Below, one piece after another: positions 45,136-54,431 of a DNA stretch of 64,000 nucleotides. The notes beneath the pieces were generated by a model that did not search any database, was not told the origin of the DNA, and saw nothing but the letters and a program-made list of their open reading frames with translations. Position numbers and translations under genes: made by a program. Positions within the stretch are counted from its first letter, which is position 1; the number at the start of each line of letters is the position of its first letter. The stretch is from Chersky-840 sp963764205 (GTDB lineage Bacteria; Actinomycetota; Acidimicrobiia; Acidimicrobiales; UBA8190), in NCBI GenBank assembly GCA_963764205.1, contig CAVXRN010000006.1:868001-932000 (forward strand), in the 5' to 3' direction.

Positions 45136-46221
45136 TCACCCGTCGTTCCCGGGATCGCCGGGCCCGATCCATTGTGCGAGGAACGGGAAGGCCTCGGTGC
45201 CGTGCCACTCGTGGATGCCTTCGAAGACGTCATGGGCGAGTCGTTGCTCGGCGCCGTCCGCGGCGTACACGGGGCGGAGCCGGGCGACCTCCGCCGCGGC
45301 CACCGTGGCGGGGAAGAGGTCGTCGTGCGTGCCCGACTCGATGAGCAGCGGGCGCGGAGACACGAGCGCACCGAGGTCGACGTGCTCGAGCTGGCCGAGC
45401 ATCCCGGGGAGCACCTGCGAGCCGCACATGTTCCACGGCATCTTGTGCGACTCGGCCCACGACGAGAAGTACCCGCTCACGACCGCAGCGGCGACGCGCC
45501 GGTCCAGCGCGGCGAGGAACAGTGTCACGGTGCCGCCGTAGGAGAGGCCGACCATGCCGATGCGCTGCGCGTCGACGAGCGGGTGGTCCTCCAGGACGTC
45601 GATGGCGCGCGCCAGGTCCCACAGGTTCTGCGCCAGCGGGTTGACGCCCGCCATGACGGCGTGGACGAGGTTCGTGTCACAGGCGTAATGGTCCTCGGGG
45701 TTCCAGTCCAACCGCTCGCCGAAGCAACGCAGGTCCGGAGCGAGGACGACGTAGCCGCGCCGGGCCAGCTGGTGCGCGTAGTCGGCGTTGGGCGTCCCGG
45801 TGCGCTCGAGACCGCACGCCTCGGACTTCCCGGGACCGTGGCCGTGGGCGGCGAGCACGGCCGGGCCCGGCGCCACCCGCCCGTCGGGCACGAGCAGGTA
45901 CGCCGGCACCGACATCGTCTCTTCGGTGTCGAACACGACCTTGTCGCGCCGGTACCCGTCGCATGCGACGGACTCGACCGTCTCGAGCCGGAGCGGCACG
46001 CGCCGCGGCATGGGCCCGAGCAGCGCGTCGAGGCGTGCCCGGCACCGCTCTCGCCACTGTGCCAGCACCTCCACGTCGACGGCATCCGCGTCGGGCACTG
46101 TCACGTCGGGCACGGGGAGCGGGTCGACGTGGCGCGTCTCGCCCAGGCGGACCATCCACGAGTACCAGGGCGAGAAGTTCCGGTCCGGGACCGGCAGCTC
46201 GAGAGGTGGGTCAGCCGGCAA
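45136..46221 (-). CDS. Alpha/beta hydrolase, acetyl-xylan-esterase/dienelactone-hydrolase-like
   Basis: A protein of about 361 residues. It shows VPAYLLVPDGRVAPGPAVLAAHGHGPGK (oxyanion region), VLAPDLRCFGERLDWN, the nucleophile GMVGLSYGGTVTLFLAALD (Ser), acid/His candidates in IESGTHDDLFPATV and EGIHEWHGTEAF. This arrangement matches large serine esterases active on acetylated or acylated carbohydrates. TTG start (46221) overlaps the end of the binding-protein gene by 11 bases, so the two are co-transcribed. No signal peptide is seen, so it works in the cytoplasm, perhaps deacylating an imported sugar. Confidence 0.82.
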   Translation of the reverse strand: MPADPPLELPVPDRNFSPWYSWMVRLGETRHVDPLPVPDVTVPDADAVDVEVLAQWRERCRARLDALLGPMPRRVPLRLETVESVACDGYRRDKVVFDTEETMSVPAYLLVPDGRVAPGPAVLAAHGHGPGKSEACGLERTGTPNADYAHQLARRGYVVLAPDLRCFGERLDWNPEDHYACDTNLVHAVMAGVNPLAQNLWDLARAIDVLEDHPLVDAQRIGMVGLSYGGTVTLFLAALDRRVAAAVVSGYFSSWAESHKMPWNMCGSQVLPGMLGQLEHVDLGALVSPRPLLIESGTHDDLFPATVAAAEVARLRPVYAADGAEQRLAHDVFEGIHEWHGTEAFPFLAQWIGPGDPGNDG

Positions 46222-47773
46222 GAGGAGCCCAGCTCTGGACCGTGTGCCAGCACGTGCCCTGCGGCTTGCCCGTGTAGGTGGGCACGCACAGCGGCGAGGG
46301 CGGGTCGTTGTTGTACAGCTCGACGACCTGGTACTCGGTCGGCCCCGCGTACTTGTCCGGGCCGTAGCTCAACGTCGGCGTGTACGTGCCCGTGAAGTTC
46401 TCGATCCTCGACATCGACTGGACGAACGTCCTTCGGTTGAGGTCCGGCCCCGCCCCGAGCGCGGCGGTGGCGAAGAGGCGGACCACCTGGCACCACCCCG
46501 CGATGGGGCCCTGCTCCTCGATGTACGGCGAGACCGTCGACGTCGGCTTGTTGTGGGCGCTCCACGTGTCGTAGCAACTCTGGACCCCGGCGTTGTAGCC
46601 GCCCGCGGCGACGACACTCGACGGCGCGTCGGTGCCACCGAGTGTCTCGACGGTGACGCCCTCTTGGCGGTCGAGGCCCTTCTCGTAGGGGATGGGGATG
46701 AGCCCGAGCGTCGTCTCGATCGAGGACTCGTAGTCCGACAGCAGCAGCTTGGGGAAGTAGTTCTGGCCGTTCTCCTGGCTCAGGAACGGGAAGAACGAGT
46801 TGAACGGGATGAGCGGGATCACCGACTTCACCCCGGCTGCCTTGAGGCGCTGGACGACCAGCGGTGCGGCTGAATTGCTGGCCGCGGTGTCCGACGGGTT
46901 CGACGGCAACGTCTGGACGAGGAGGTTGGTGAAGCCCGCCCGGTGCAGGTCGGGCAGCAGGTACTGGTTGAGCGCCACCTGGTCGCTCGTGCGGTCACCG
47001 GCGACGATGCCGATCTTGTCCGTCGTGGTCAGCAGGCCCGAGCTCTTCCCCCACTGGACCACCGTGGCGAGGATCTGGGACTGGTCGGGGCCCGTCCACC
47101 ACAGGTACGGCGCGCCCTCCTGGGTCCAGTTGGTCACCGTCGTCCATTGGCCGATGAACGGCGTGTGTCCCTCCTGGGTGATGCACAGCTCGTTGTCGCC
47201 GGTCCACGAGCCCAGCCCGTCGAGGACGGCGAAGACCGGCGGGCTGCCCTCGGTCCACTGTTTGCACAGCGCCCGCATCTCGGACTCGTTGGTCGGGTCG
47301 AAGTCCACGATCGTGGCGTTGATCTTGCGCCCGTTGACCCCACCGGCGTCGTTGATCTCGTTGACGAACGTGTGGATGGCCGCCTTCTGGGCGGCGAACT
47401 CGGTGTCCCCGGCGAAGCCGAAGTTCGACGCCAGCGACGTGAGGTTCGACACGGGGAACACGACGTTGATCGACGTTGCCGTCACACCGCGCGTGCTCGT
47501 CGACGCCTCGTTCACGCCTACGCCGCTGGGCTTGCCGAGCCCCAACCCACTGTCGGCCCCCGTGCCGCTGCCGCCGCTCCCGCTGCTGGCGCCGCTGCCA
47601 CCGCTGGCGCTCTCGGATCCCGTCGCCTTGCTCGACGAGCTGGCGGTGATCCCGTACACCGCACCGCCCACGACGGCGATCACGAGCACGAGCGCGACGG
47701 CCTGCACCCCGGCGGGCCGGCGCCGGAAGCGCCGCCACGACCGCCTCAGTGCTGCGGTACCCGACCCCGCCAT
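46211..47773 (-). CDS. Branched-chain-amino-acid-type (LivK-like) substrate-binding protein
   Basis: A 520-residue extracytoplasmic protein with an N-terminal membrane anchor (VQAVALVLVIAVVGGAVYGI) but no lipobox, a Ser/Gly linker, and a periplasmic-binding-protein type 1 domain: TSINVVFPVSNLTSL, AAIHTFVNEINDAGGVNGRKINATIVDFDP, KIGIVAGDRTSDQVALNQYLLPDL. LivK-type proteins bind amino acids, amides or other small polar solutes. The matching LivG and LivHM proteins and a LivF domain are encoded 1.2 kb away on the same strand, across a dioxygenase gene. The presence of an esterase downstream suggests a carbohydrate-derived ligand. Confidence 0.88.
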   Translation of the reverse strand: MAGSGTAALRRSWRRFRRRPAGVQAVALVLVIAVVGGAVYGITASSSSKATGSESASGGSGASSGSGGSGTGADSGLGLGKPSGVGVNEASTSTRGVTATSINVVFPVSNLTSLASNFGFAGDTEFAAQKAAIHTFVNEINDAGGVNGRKINATIVDFDPTNESEMRALCKQWTEGSPPVFAVLDGLGSWTGDNELCITQEGHTPFIGQWTTVTNWTQEGAPYLWWTGPDQSQILATVVQWGKSSGLLTTTDKIGIVAGDRTSDQVALNQYLLPDLHRAGFTNLLVQTLPSNPSDTAASNSAAPLVVQRLKAAGVKSVIPLIPFNSFFPFLSQENGQNYFPKLLLSDYESSIETTLGLIPIPYEKGLDRQEGVTVETLGGTDAPSSVVAAGGYNAGVQSCYDTWSAHNKPTSTVSPYIEEQGPIAGWCQVVRLFATAALGAGPDLNRRTFVQSMSRIENFTGTYTPTLSYGPDKYAGPTEYQVVELYNNDPPSPLCVPTYTGKPQGTCWHTVQSWAPLAG

Positions 47774-47950
47774 CGTCGCCCTCCCCCTCGCCGAGCCCAC
47801 CGCGAGCGTGCCGCTCGGCTGCCGCCGGTCCGACAGCTCGTTGCCCGCCACACGATATGCGGCGCCGGTGCCGGCGACCCGCCGGGTCCACCCCGGCGGG
47901 CCGGGCTTGGTGGGGGCGGGCACGTCCACCCGGGACGGGCAGGGCTGGCG

Positions 47951-48030
47951 GCGGCGGGCATGGCGGGCATGGCGGGGCATGGCGGGGCATGGCGGGCATG
48001 GCGGGGCATGGCGGGCATGGCGGGCAGGGC
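47951..48030. repeat. GGCATGGCGGG-type short tandem repeat upstream of the dioxygenase
   Basis: Degenerate 9-12 bp units (GGCATGGCGGG, GGCATGGCGGGGCATGG) fill much of the 292-bp gap between the divergent binding-protein and dioxygenase genes. The rest of the gap shows no recognised promoter or gene. Confidence 0.85.
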
Positions 48031-48065
48031 GGTAGGGGTTGTGGCAGTGCGGCGCCTGCGGCACG

Positions 48066-48929
48066 ATGGACGCCATGGCGCTGACGACGGGGCTCGACAT
48101 CAGAGCGATCTCGCCCGTCATCGGAGCCGAGGTGCACGGCCTCGACCTGAGCCGCCCGCTGGGCGACGCGGTGGTGGCCGAGGTGCGCGCCGCGCTGGGA
48201 GCGCACCTGGTGCTGTTCTTCCCCGACCAGGACCTCGCGCCCGACGTCCAGGCCGACTTCGCCCGGCAATTCGGCGAGGTCACGCCTGCCCATCCCGTGA
48301 TCCCGGCGCTCGAAGGCAACCCCGCGGTCCTCAACATCGACGGACGCGAGGACCGCGCCGCGTGGTGGCACACCGACGTGACGTTCCTCCAGACGCCGCC
48401 GCTCGGCTCGATCCTGCACATGCGCGAGGCACCGGTCGTCGGCGGCGACACGATGTGGGTGAGCCTCCAGGCCGCCTACGACGCGCTGGCGCCACCGGTG
48501 CGGGCCATGTGCGACCAGCTCGTCGCGTGGCACCACGACCCGTGGTTCGCGGCGGACGTCGAAGCGCGGGGTGGCTACGAGTGGGACGGCGTGCATCACG
48601 ACAAGCTCTTCCCCGTCTCGCACCCGGTGGTGCGGACCCACCCCGAGACCGGGCGCAACGGGTTGTTCGTCAACTCGCAGTTCACGCGGTTCCTGGAGGG
48701 GATGTCCAAGCTCGAGAGCGACTCGTTGCTCGACATGCTCTACCGCCACTGCCAGCGCCCCGAGTTCAGCTGCCGCTACCACTGGGAGCCCGGTGGCGTC
48801 GCCTTCTGGGACAACCGCGCCACGATGCACTACGCACTGGACGACTACGGCGACGCGCTCCGCATCGCGGATCGCGTCACGTTGCGCGGCGACCGCCCCT
48901 ACGGGCCCGCCCGGCCGCTCCGCTCGTAA
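48066..48929 (+). CDS. TauD/TfdA-family Fe(II)/2-oxoglutarate dioxygenase
   Basis: A 287-residue mononuclear iron dioxygenase. The facial triad is visible as His and Asp in AAWWHTDVTFLQTPP and the distal His in FWDNRATMHYALDDYG; the 2-oxoglutarate Arg is in RIADRVTLRGDRP. The family hydroxylates sulfonates, aryloxy acids and other small molecules; no closer assignment is possible. ATG at 48066 or 48075 may be used. It interrupts the cluster of transport genes, on the opposite strand. Confidence 0.9.
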   Translation: MDAMALTTGLDIRAISPVIGAEVHGLDLSRPLGDAVVAEVRAALGAHLVLFFPDQDLAPDVQADFARQFGEVTPAHPVIPALEGNPAVLNIDGREDRAAWWHTDVTFLQTPPLGSILHMREAPVVGGDTMWVSLQAAYDALAPPVRAMCDQLVAWHHDPWFAADVEARGGYEWDGVHHDKLFPVSHPVVRTHPETGRNGLFVNSQFTRFLEGMSKLESDSLLDMLYRHCQRPEFSCRYHWEPGGVAFWDNRATMHYALDDYGDALRIADRVTLRGDRPYGPARPLRS

Positions 48930-48956
48930 CGCCCGTAACGCTCGTCACGCTCGTAG
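48921..48956. repeat. 9-bp tandem repeat x4 containing the dioxygenase stop
   Basis: CGCTCGTAA, CGCCCGTAA, CGCTCGTCA and CGCTCGTAG: the first is the end of the dioxygenase gene including TAA. Later copies supply TAA and TAG in the same frame. The livG stop on the other strand lies seven bases further on. Confidence 0.88.
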
Positions 48957-48963
48957 CGCCCCG

Positions 48964-49926
48964 TCACGGCGCTCCGGTGGGTTCCGGGCCCGGGCCCGGT
49001 CCCGGTTGGGTCGGGCGGACCGGCCCCGTGACGTTGAGCGCGGCGTCACTGGCGCCGAGATAGGCGGCCAGGGCGCGCGGGTCCTCGCGCACGACGTCGG
49101 GGCTGCCCGAGACGACGACGGACCCCGTCTGCATGACGACGACGGTCGAGCACAGCTCGAAGACGAGCGGGACGTCGTGCTCGACGAGAAGGATCGTGGC
49201 GCCGGTCACGTCGTGGAGTTGCCGGAGCAGCGGGATGAACGCCTCCGCCTCACGCTGGGCGATGCCCGCGGTGGGCTCGTCCAGCAGGAGCAGGCGCGGT
49301 CGGGCGAGCACGATGGACGCCAGGTCGACGACGCGGCGCGTGCCGGTCGAGAGGTGCCCGGTGAGGTGGTGGCGGAACCGCTCGAGGCCGAACGAGGCGA
49401 TGGCCCGGTCGACGGTGGCACGCTTGTCGCGCTCGGAGCGGCGCGCCCACGGGAGCTGCAGCGTGGTCGAGAGCACGCTGACCCGGCGCCGGGCGTCCTC
49501 ACACAGCATGAGCGTGTCCTGGACCGTCAATTCGGGGTAGAGCCGGCAGTCCTGGAACGACCGGACGAGGCCGAGCGCGCTGCGCTCCTCGGGGATGTAG
49601 TCGGCGAGGTCGTCGCCGTCGAGCGTGATGTGGCCCTCGGCCGGTGCGACGAGCCCCGAGACGGTGTCGAGGAGCGTGGTCTTGCCCGACCCGTTGGGCC
49701 CGATGAGCCCGACGATCGTCCCCGGCTCGACCGACACGCTGACGTGGTCGAGCGCCCGCAACCCACCGAACGACACGCTCAACCCGTCGATCTCGAGGCG
49801 CGCCGGGCCTTCCCGTCTGGTGGTGGAGGCCGGGGGCCTCGCGTCACCGCCGGCGTCGGTGATGGTGCCTGCGTCGGTGGGGGAGCCAGCGTCGGTGGGG
49901 GAGCCAGCGTCGGTGGGGGGGCTCAC
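48964..49926 (-). CDS. LivG-type ABC transporter ATP-binding protein
   Basis: A 320-residue ATPase. After a repetitive N-terminal tail (SPTDAG repeated), the ATPase core shows LSVSFGGLRALDHVSVSV, Walker A LIGPNGSGKTTLLD, Q-loop VRSFQDCRLYPELT, signature LSTGTRRVVDLA (a variant of LSGGQ), Walker B RLLLLDEPTAG and switch His VEHDVPLVF. GTG start overlaps the upstream permease stop (GTGA). It is the last gene of an eight-gene leftward operon. Confidence 0.92.
   Translation of the reverse strand: MSPPTDAGSPTDAGSPTDAGTITDAGGDARPPASTTRREGPARLEIDGLSVSFGGLRALDHVSVSVEPGTIVGLIGPNGSGKTTLLDTVSGLVAPAEGHITLDGDDLADYIPEERSALGLVRSFQDCRLYPELTVQDTLMLCEDARRRVSVLSTTLQLPWARRSERDKRATVDRAIASFGLERFRHHLTGHLSTGTRRVVDLASIVLARPRLLLLDEPTAGIAQREAEAFIPLLRQLHDVTGATILLVEHDVPLVFELCSTVVVMQTGSVVVSGSPDVVREDPRALAAYLGASDAALNVTGPVRPTQPGPGPGPEPTGAP
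49853..49924. repeat. 18-bp tandem repeat x4 at the livHM-livG junction
   Basis: Four units like GCGTCGGTGGGGGAGCCA (plus strand) encode the SPTDAG repeats at the LivG N-terminus. The first ends within the stop codon of the permease gene and the start codon of livG. Confidence 0.9.
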
Positions 49927-51968
49927 GAGATCACCTCTGCCACCGCCCCGGGCTGCGTCGACGTGCCCGGACCGGCGGTCGACGTCGCGCCCTGCTGGGG
50001 GGCGTCGGGCGGACCGGCCCCGGTGCGACGGGCCTGGAGGTGCTCGATCCCGGCGGTGGCCAGGTCGCCGAGCTGGTGCATCACCTGGGCCATGCCGCCG
50101 GGCAGGTAGAGGATGAACGCCATGAGCCCGATGCCGCTGGTGAGGAATTCGGTGGTCGTCGTGGACCCGAAGATGGCGGGGAGGCCCACGAGGTAGAGCG
50201 CGCCGAGGATCGCGCCGGAGATGGCGTCGAGGCCGCCGATGACGACCATCGAGATGACCAGGATCGAGACGGTGGGGTCGAAGGTGTCGGTGGAGAACCG
50301 TTCGGTGGCGAAGGCGAAGCACACCCCGGCGTAGCCGGCGATGAAGCCCGACAGCGCGAACGCCATGAGCTTGGTGCGGACCACGGGGATGCCGGCCGAG
50401 CCGGCCGCCACTTCGTTGTCGCGCACCGAGATGATCCGCCGGGCGACGCCGCGGTCACGCCACACCCGGACTACGAGGACCGAGACGATCAGCATGGCGA
50501 GCGAGAACCAGGCGAAGGCGCGCTCCGACGACAGGTCCAAGCCGAACAGCGTGGGCCACGCGATCAGCGTGGACTGCGGGTCGGGCAGCCCCGAGCAGAT
50601 GGTCTTGTGGACGAGCGGCACCGTCCAGCACGACGTGGCGAGCACCGCTGTCTGCATGAAGAGGGCGAAGCCGAGTGTGCTCACCGCCAGGTACAGCCCG
50701 CGGATGCGCAGCGCGGTGAGCCCGACGAGCACCGACACGATGCCGGTCACGACGCCGGCGAAGGGCAGCAGGAGGATGAGCGGGACACTGCCCCCCAGGT
50801 GGGCGGCCATGTCCGCCCCCACGGCGACGAACGCGAACTGGCCCAGCGAGACCTGGCCGGCCCACCCCGTGAGGACCGTGAGCGAGAGCGCGATGACGCC
50901 GTAGATGCAGATCTGCGACATGAGGAACGACCGACCGACGTCGAGCACCAACGGCAAGAGCGCGGCCACGACGACGGTTACGAGCACGCCCGTCGTGCCC
51001 ACGCGTCGTCGCAGGGCGGTGTCGGTGTGCGCGAGGGCGTTGGTCCCCGTCGTCCACGACGTGCGATCGGCGGTGCGCGTGCCCTTCTGCAACGACGCGG
51101 CCCGGACGAGCAGGGTCAACTGGAGCAACACGAAGAGGACGAGCTCGACCGTGGCGGACCCCGTCGACGGGTTCGTGATGTTCCACTGCAACAGGTCGTA
51201 CACGATGCCGACGCCGATGCCCGCCACGAAGGCCACGGGCAGGCTCACCATGCCGCCGATCAACGCGGCGAGCAGCGCCAGCAGCAGCAGCCCGGGGGAG
51301 AGGACCTGGGTCAGCGTGCTGGTCTGGCTCGGCGACGCGAGGATGGCGGTGAACGCCGACAACGCGCCGGCCAACGTCCACGCCACCGTGGACGTGCGTC
51401 GCACCCACACACCCGAGAGGCGGGCCGACTCGGCGTTCTCGGCCGAGGCCCGCATGGCGAGGCCCCAGGGCGAGAACCGGATGAACGCCGCGAGCCCGAG
51501 CGCCACGATCGGGGCCACGACGAGCGTGAGCACCTCACCGGGCGGGAACAGGAACGTGCCGATGTGGAAGGACCAGTCGACCGGGACCGGGAACGGCTCG
51601 AACAGCTTCTTGGGCCGGACGAACGGGAAGAGCGTGAAGAGGAACAGCACCTGCGACAAGCCGATCGTGGCGACCATGACCATGACGCGCGGTCGGTTGA
51701 ACAGGCGCCGCAGCACGAGCTCCGACAACGCGCCGACCGAGGCGGCCAGCACGACCGCGGCCACGAGGGCGGCCCAGTAGTTGATCCCGTAGTCGTAGTA
51801 GAGCTTGACCAGGAACACCGCCGCCACCACGCCCAGTTGGCCCTGGGCGAAGTTGATGACGCGGTTGGTCCGGTAGATGAGCACGAGGCCCACGGCCAAC
51901 AGCCCGTAGTTGAGGCCGAGGATCGCACCCTCGAGGACGACCGACGACGGGATCGACACCCCGATCAC
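49923..51968 (-). CDS. Fused LivH-LivM permease
   Basis: A single 681-residue integral membrane protein containing both permeases of a branched-chain-type ABC importer. Residues about 5-300 match LivH (EGAILGLNYGLLAVGLVLIYRTNRVINFAQGQLG; AENAESARLSGV). Residues about 350-640 match LivM (FLMSQICIYGVIALSLTVLTGWAGQVSLGQFAFVAVGA; VRDNEVAAGSAGIPVVRTKLMAFALSGFIAGYAG). The two halves are joined by a short linker and are normally separate genes. GTG start overlaps the upstream stop, and the stop overlaps livG, both by four bases. The 3' tail is Pro/Gly/Thr-rich. Confidence 0.92.
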   Translation of the reverse strand: MIGVSIPSSVVLEGAILGLNYGLLAVGLVLIYRTNRVINFAQGQLGVVAAVFLVKLYYDYGINYWAALVAAVVLAASVGALSELVLRRLFNRPRVMVMVATIGLSQVLFLFTLFPFVRPKKLFEPFPVPVDWSFHIGTFLFPPGEVLTLVVAPIVALGLAAFIRFSPWGLAMRASAENAESARLSGVWVRRTSTVAWTLAGALSAFTAILASPSQTSTLTQVLSPGLLLLALLAALIGGMVSLPVAFVAGIGVGIVYDLLQWNITNPSTGSATVELVLFVLLQLTLLVRAASLQKGTRTADRTSWTTGTNALAHTDTALRRRVGTTGVLVTVVVAALLPLVLDVGRSFLMSQICIYGVIALSLTVLTGWAGQVSLGQFAFVAVGADMAAHLGGSVPLILLLPFAGVVTGIVSVLVGLTALRIRGLYLAVSTLGFALFMQTAVLATSCWTVPLVHKTICSGLPDPQSTLIAWPTLFGLDLSSERAFAWFSLAMLIVSVLVVRVWRDRGVARRIISVRDNEVAAGSAGIPVVRTKLMAFALSGFIAGYAGVCFAFATERFSTDTFDPTVSILVISMVVIGGLDAISGAILGALYLVGLPAIFGSTTTTEFLTSGIGLMAFILYLPGGMAQVMHQLGDLATAGIEHLQARRTGAGPPDAPQQGATSTAGPGTSTQPGAVAEVIS

Positions 51969-54381
51969 GTCGTCGCACCGTCCCTTCCGTCGCCGTCGCC
52001 GTCGCCGTCGGTGGCGGGCCTCTCCGGAGCTCCGGGTAGCCACAGCCCCTCGGCGCCGGGTGCACTCGGCGCACTCGGGGCGCTCGGGGCACTCGGGGCA
52101 CCCGGCGGAGGCGGCGCGCCGTTGCCCAGTGCCGCGCCGTTGCCCGCCACGCCGTTGCCCAGCGCCGCACCCACGCTGGCGAGGAAGACCGGGCGCAGGA
52201 GGTCGTCGCGCGACAGCAGCTCGGTGATAGAGCCGTCGAAGCGGACCTCGCCGCGCTCGAGGAAGAAGGCGTGCTCGGCCAGCGTCATGGCGCGGTTGAC
52301 GCTCTGTTCGACGAGGATCACCGTGGCGCCCTCGGCGTTGACGCGGCGGACGATGTCCATGAGCCGCTCGACGGTCATGGGGGCGAGGCCGAAGGCGAGC
52401 TCGTCGATCATGAGCAGGCGCGGCGTGCTCATCATGACCCGGGCCAGCGCCAGCATCTGCTGCTCGCCGCCCGACAGCGTGCCCGCGGCCTGGTCGAGGC
52501 GGGGCTCGAGCTCGGGGAACAACCCGACGGCGTGGTCGAGCGCGGCACGCGACCGGGGTGTCTCGCGGCGGAACGAGTAGCCGCCCACGCGCAGGTTCTC
52601 GCGTACCGTCAGGCCCGGGAACGTCATCTTCCCGCCCACGAGCAGCGCCGCGCCGAGGTCGATGATCTGCTCGGGCTCGAGGTAGGTGCAGTTGGTGCCG
52701 AAGATCCGGATCACGCCGCGATGGGGATGGTCGAGCCCGGCCACGGCCCGCAGCAGCGTGCTCTTGCCGGCGCCGTTGGTGCCGAGGAGGGCGACGATGT
52801 CTCCCTCGGGGACCTCGAGGTTCACGTCGAAGAGCACCTGCTGGTTGCCGTAGTAGAAGTCCATGTTGTGGACCTGCAACGCCGGGATCGCGCCCCCCGC
52901 CTTGCGGCGCTTGCCCTCGGCGTAGCGCTCGAGGACGTCCTCGATGACGAGCGTGATGTCGCCCCGGACGAAGCGCGAGCCGACCAGGAGGAGCACCCCC
53001 CCCACGGCGCACACCGGCCCGATGGTCGTCAGCGCGGTCGTGACGTTGGTGGCGTCGCTGATGGCCCCGAGCAGAACCCCGCCGGCGAACCCGCCGAACA
53101 CGAGCGCGTACACGCCGAAGAGCCCGAAGCAGATGGCGCGCATCTCCGGCGGGGCGGTGGCGGCCAGGGTCTGGAAGATGCAGATGGACAAGGGCGCCAC
53201 GGCCGACTGCGCCAGGAATTGGAGCACGACGACCATCCACAGGTGCGGCATGTAGAGCGACACGCTGTAGAGCCCGCCGAATACGGCGATGCAGACAGCC
53301 GCCACCACGAGTGGCTTCTCGGGGCGCGCCGGAAGAGCTTGTCGCCGACGAAGTAGACGACGGGCAACCCGAGGAACGACGACAGGCCGATGATCGACAA
53401 CACTTCGGCCCGATGGGCCACCCCGAGGTGCCAGACGCGCTGGTAGTAGAGCGAGCCGAACAACGGGATGCCGGTGCCGGCGAAACCCAAGATGGCCACG
53501 GCCACGAGCTGGTAGTAGAGCGACCGGATCCGCAGGAGGCGGGTGACGGCCGAGCCGAGCAGCACCTTGGGCGCGCGCTCCTGCTCGGTCTCGATGTCCA
53601 TGCCGGCGGCCTTCAAGATGTGGCTCGACTCGTTGGCCCCTTTCTCTGGCTCCCGGATGAAGAAGATGCTCAGCGCGATGGGGACGCCGATGATGGCCAG
53701 CCCCAACGCCCACCGCCAGTTGTGGGTGGACGCCGCGATGTAGCCCACGAGCAGGATCCCGATGGTCTGCGACACCGGGTCGTTCAAGTTGTGCCACGTG
53801 AAGACCCGCGCGCGTGCGCTGGTCGGATAGGCGTCGGCCAGGTAGGCGTTGTGCACCGTGTCGGACGACCCCAGCCCGATCGCCGCGATCAGGTAGAGGA
53901 AGACGAAGGGCCACACGTTGTGCACGAGCGCCATGAGCGGGACCGTGGCCGAGAAGATGAGCAGTGTGACCGCGGCGACGTTCTTGCGGCTGCCCCGGTC
54001 GGCGAACACCGCCACCGGCATCCCCCAGCCGATCTGGGCCACGGCCCCGACGAAGATCACCGCCCCCAACCCGGCGTCGCTGAGGTGGAACGAGGTCTTG
54101 ATCTCCGGGCCGACGACGCCGATGCCGTTGACGATGGTGTCGGTCACCGTGGCCGCCAGCGTCAGCAGGATCAGGGGCGAGAATCCGTACTCGCGCAGGA
54201 CGCCGATGAGCGGGGGAGGCTTGCCCTCGCCCGTGCCCGGCATGAGCGCCACGTCCGCCACCGCCGCCTTGTCACGGCTCTTGGCGACCGCGTCGGCCAG
54301 CAGCTCGTCGGGGACGACGAAGTTGAAGAGGGGCTGCTCGCCCTCGAACATCGCCTGCTCCCCTACGAGCGGGTCCCCCAT
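51965..54381 (-). CDS. MFS transporter fused to LivF-type ABC ATPase (frameshifted as read)
   Basis: An N-terminal major-facilitator domain (about 70-500; FSPLILLTLAATVTDTIVNGIGVV, GMPVAVFADRGSRKNVAAV, then YFVGDKLFRRAP) continues after a one-base shift at the G-run 53321-53324 with EKPLVVAAVCIAVFGGLYSVSLYMP. It is followed by a complete LivF ATPase: FYYGNQQVLFDVNLEV, Walker A LLGTNGAGKSTLL, signature LSGGEQQMLALAR, Walker B RLLMIDELAFGLAP, switch VEQSVNRAM. Adding one base gives about 805 residues. The C-terminus is an Ala/Pro/Gly tail. It sits directly upstream of LivHM and LivG, so the ATPase half should serve that importer; the role of the MFS half is unknown. Confidence 0.85.
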
Positions 54382-54431
54382 AGCTGCGACACGCTAATCC
54401 CTGACGCCGTCGTCAGAGAGTTCGAGCGGGG

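Noticed and set aside
47951..48065. Extended N-terminus of the dioxygenase through the GGCATGGCGGG repeat (MAGMAG-type frames)
   Set aside because: The family begins close to LDIRAISPVIGAEV; the upstream frame is repeat-encoded and not conserved in character.
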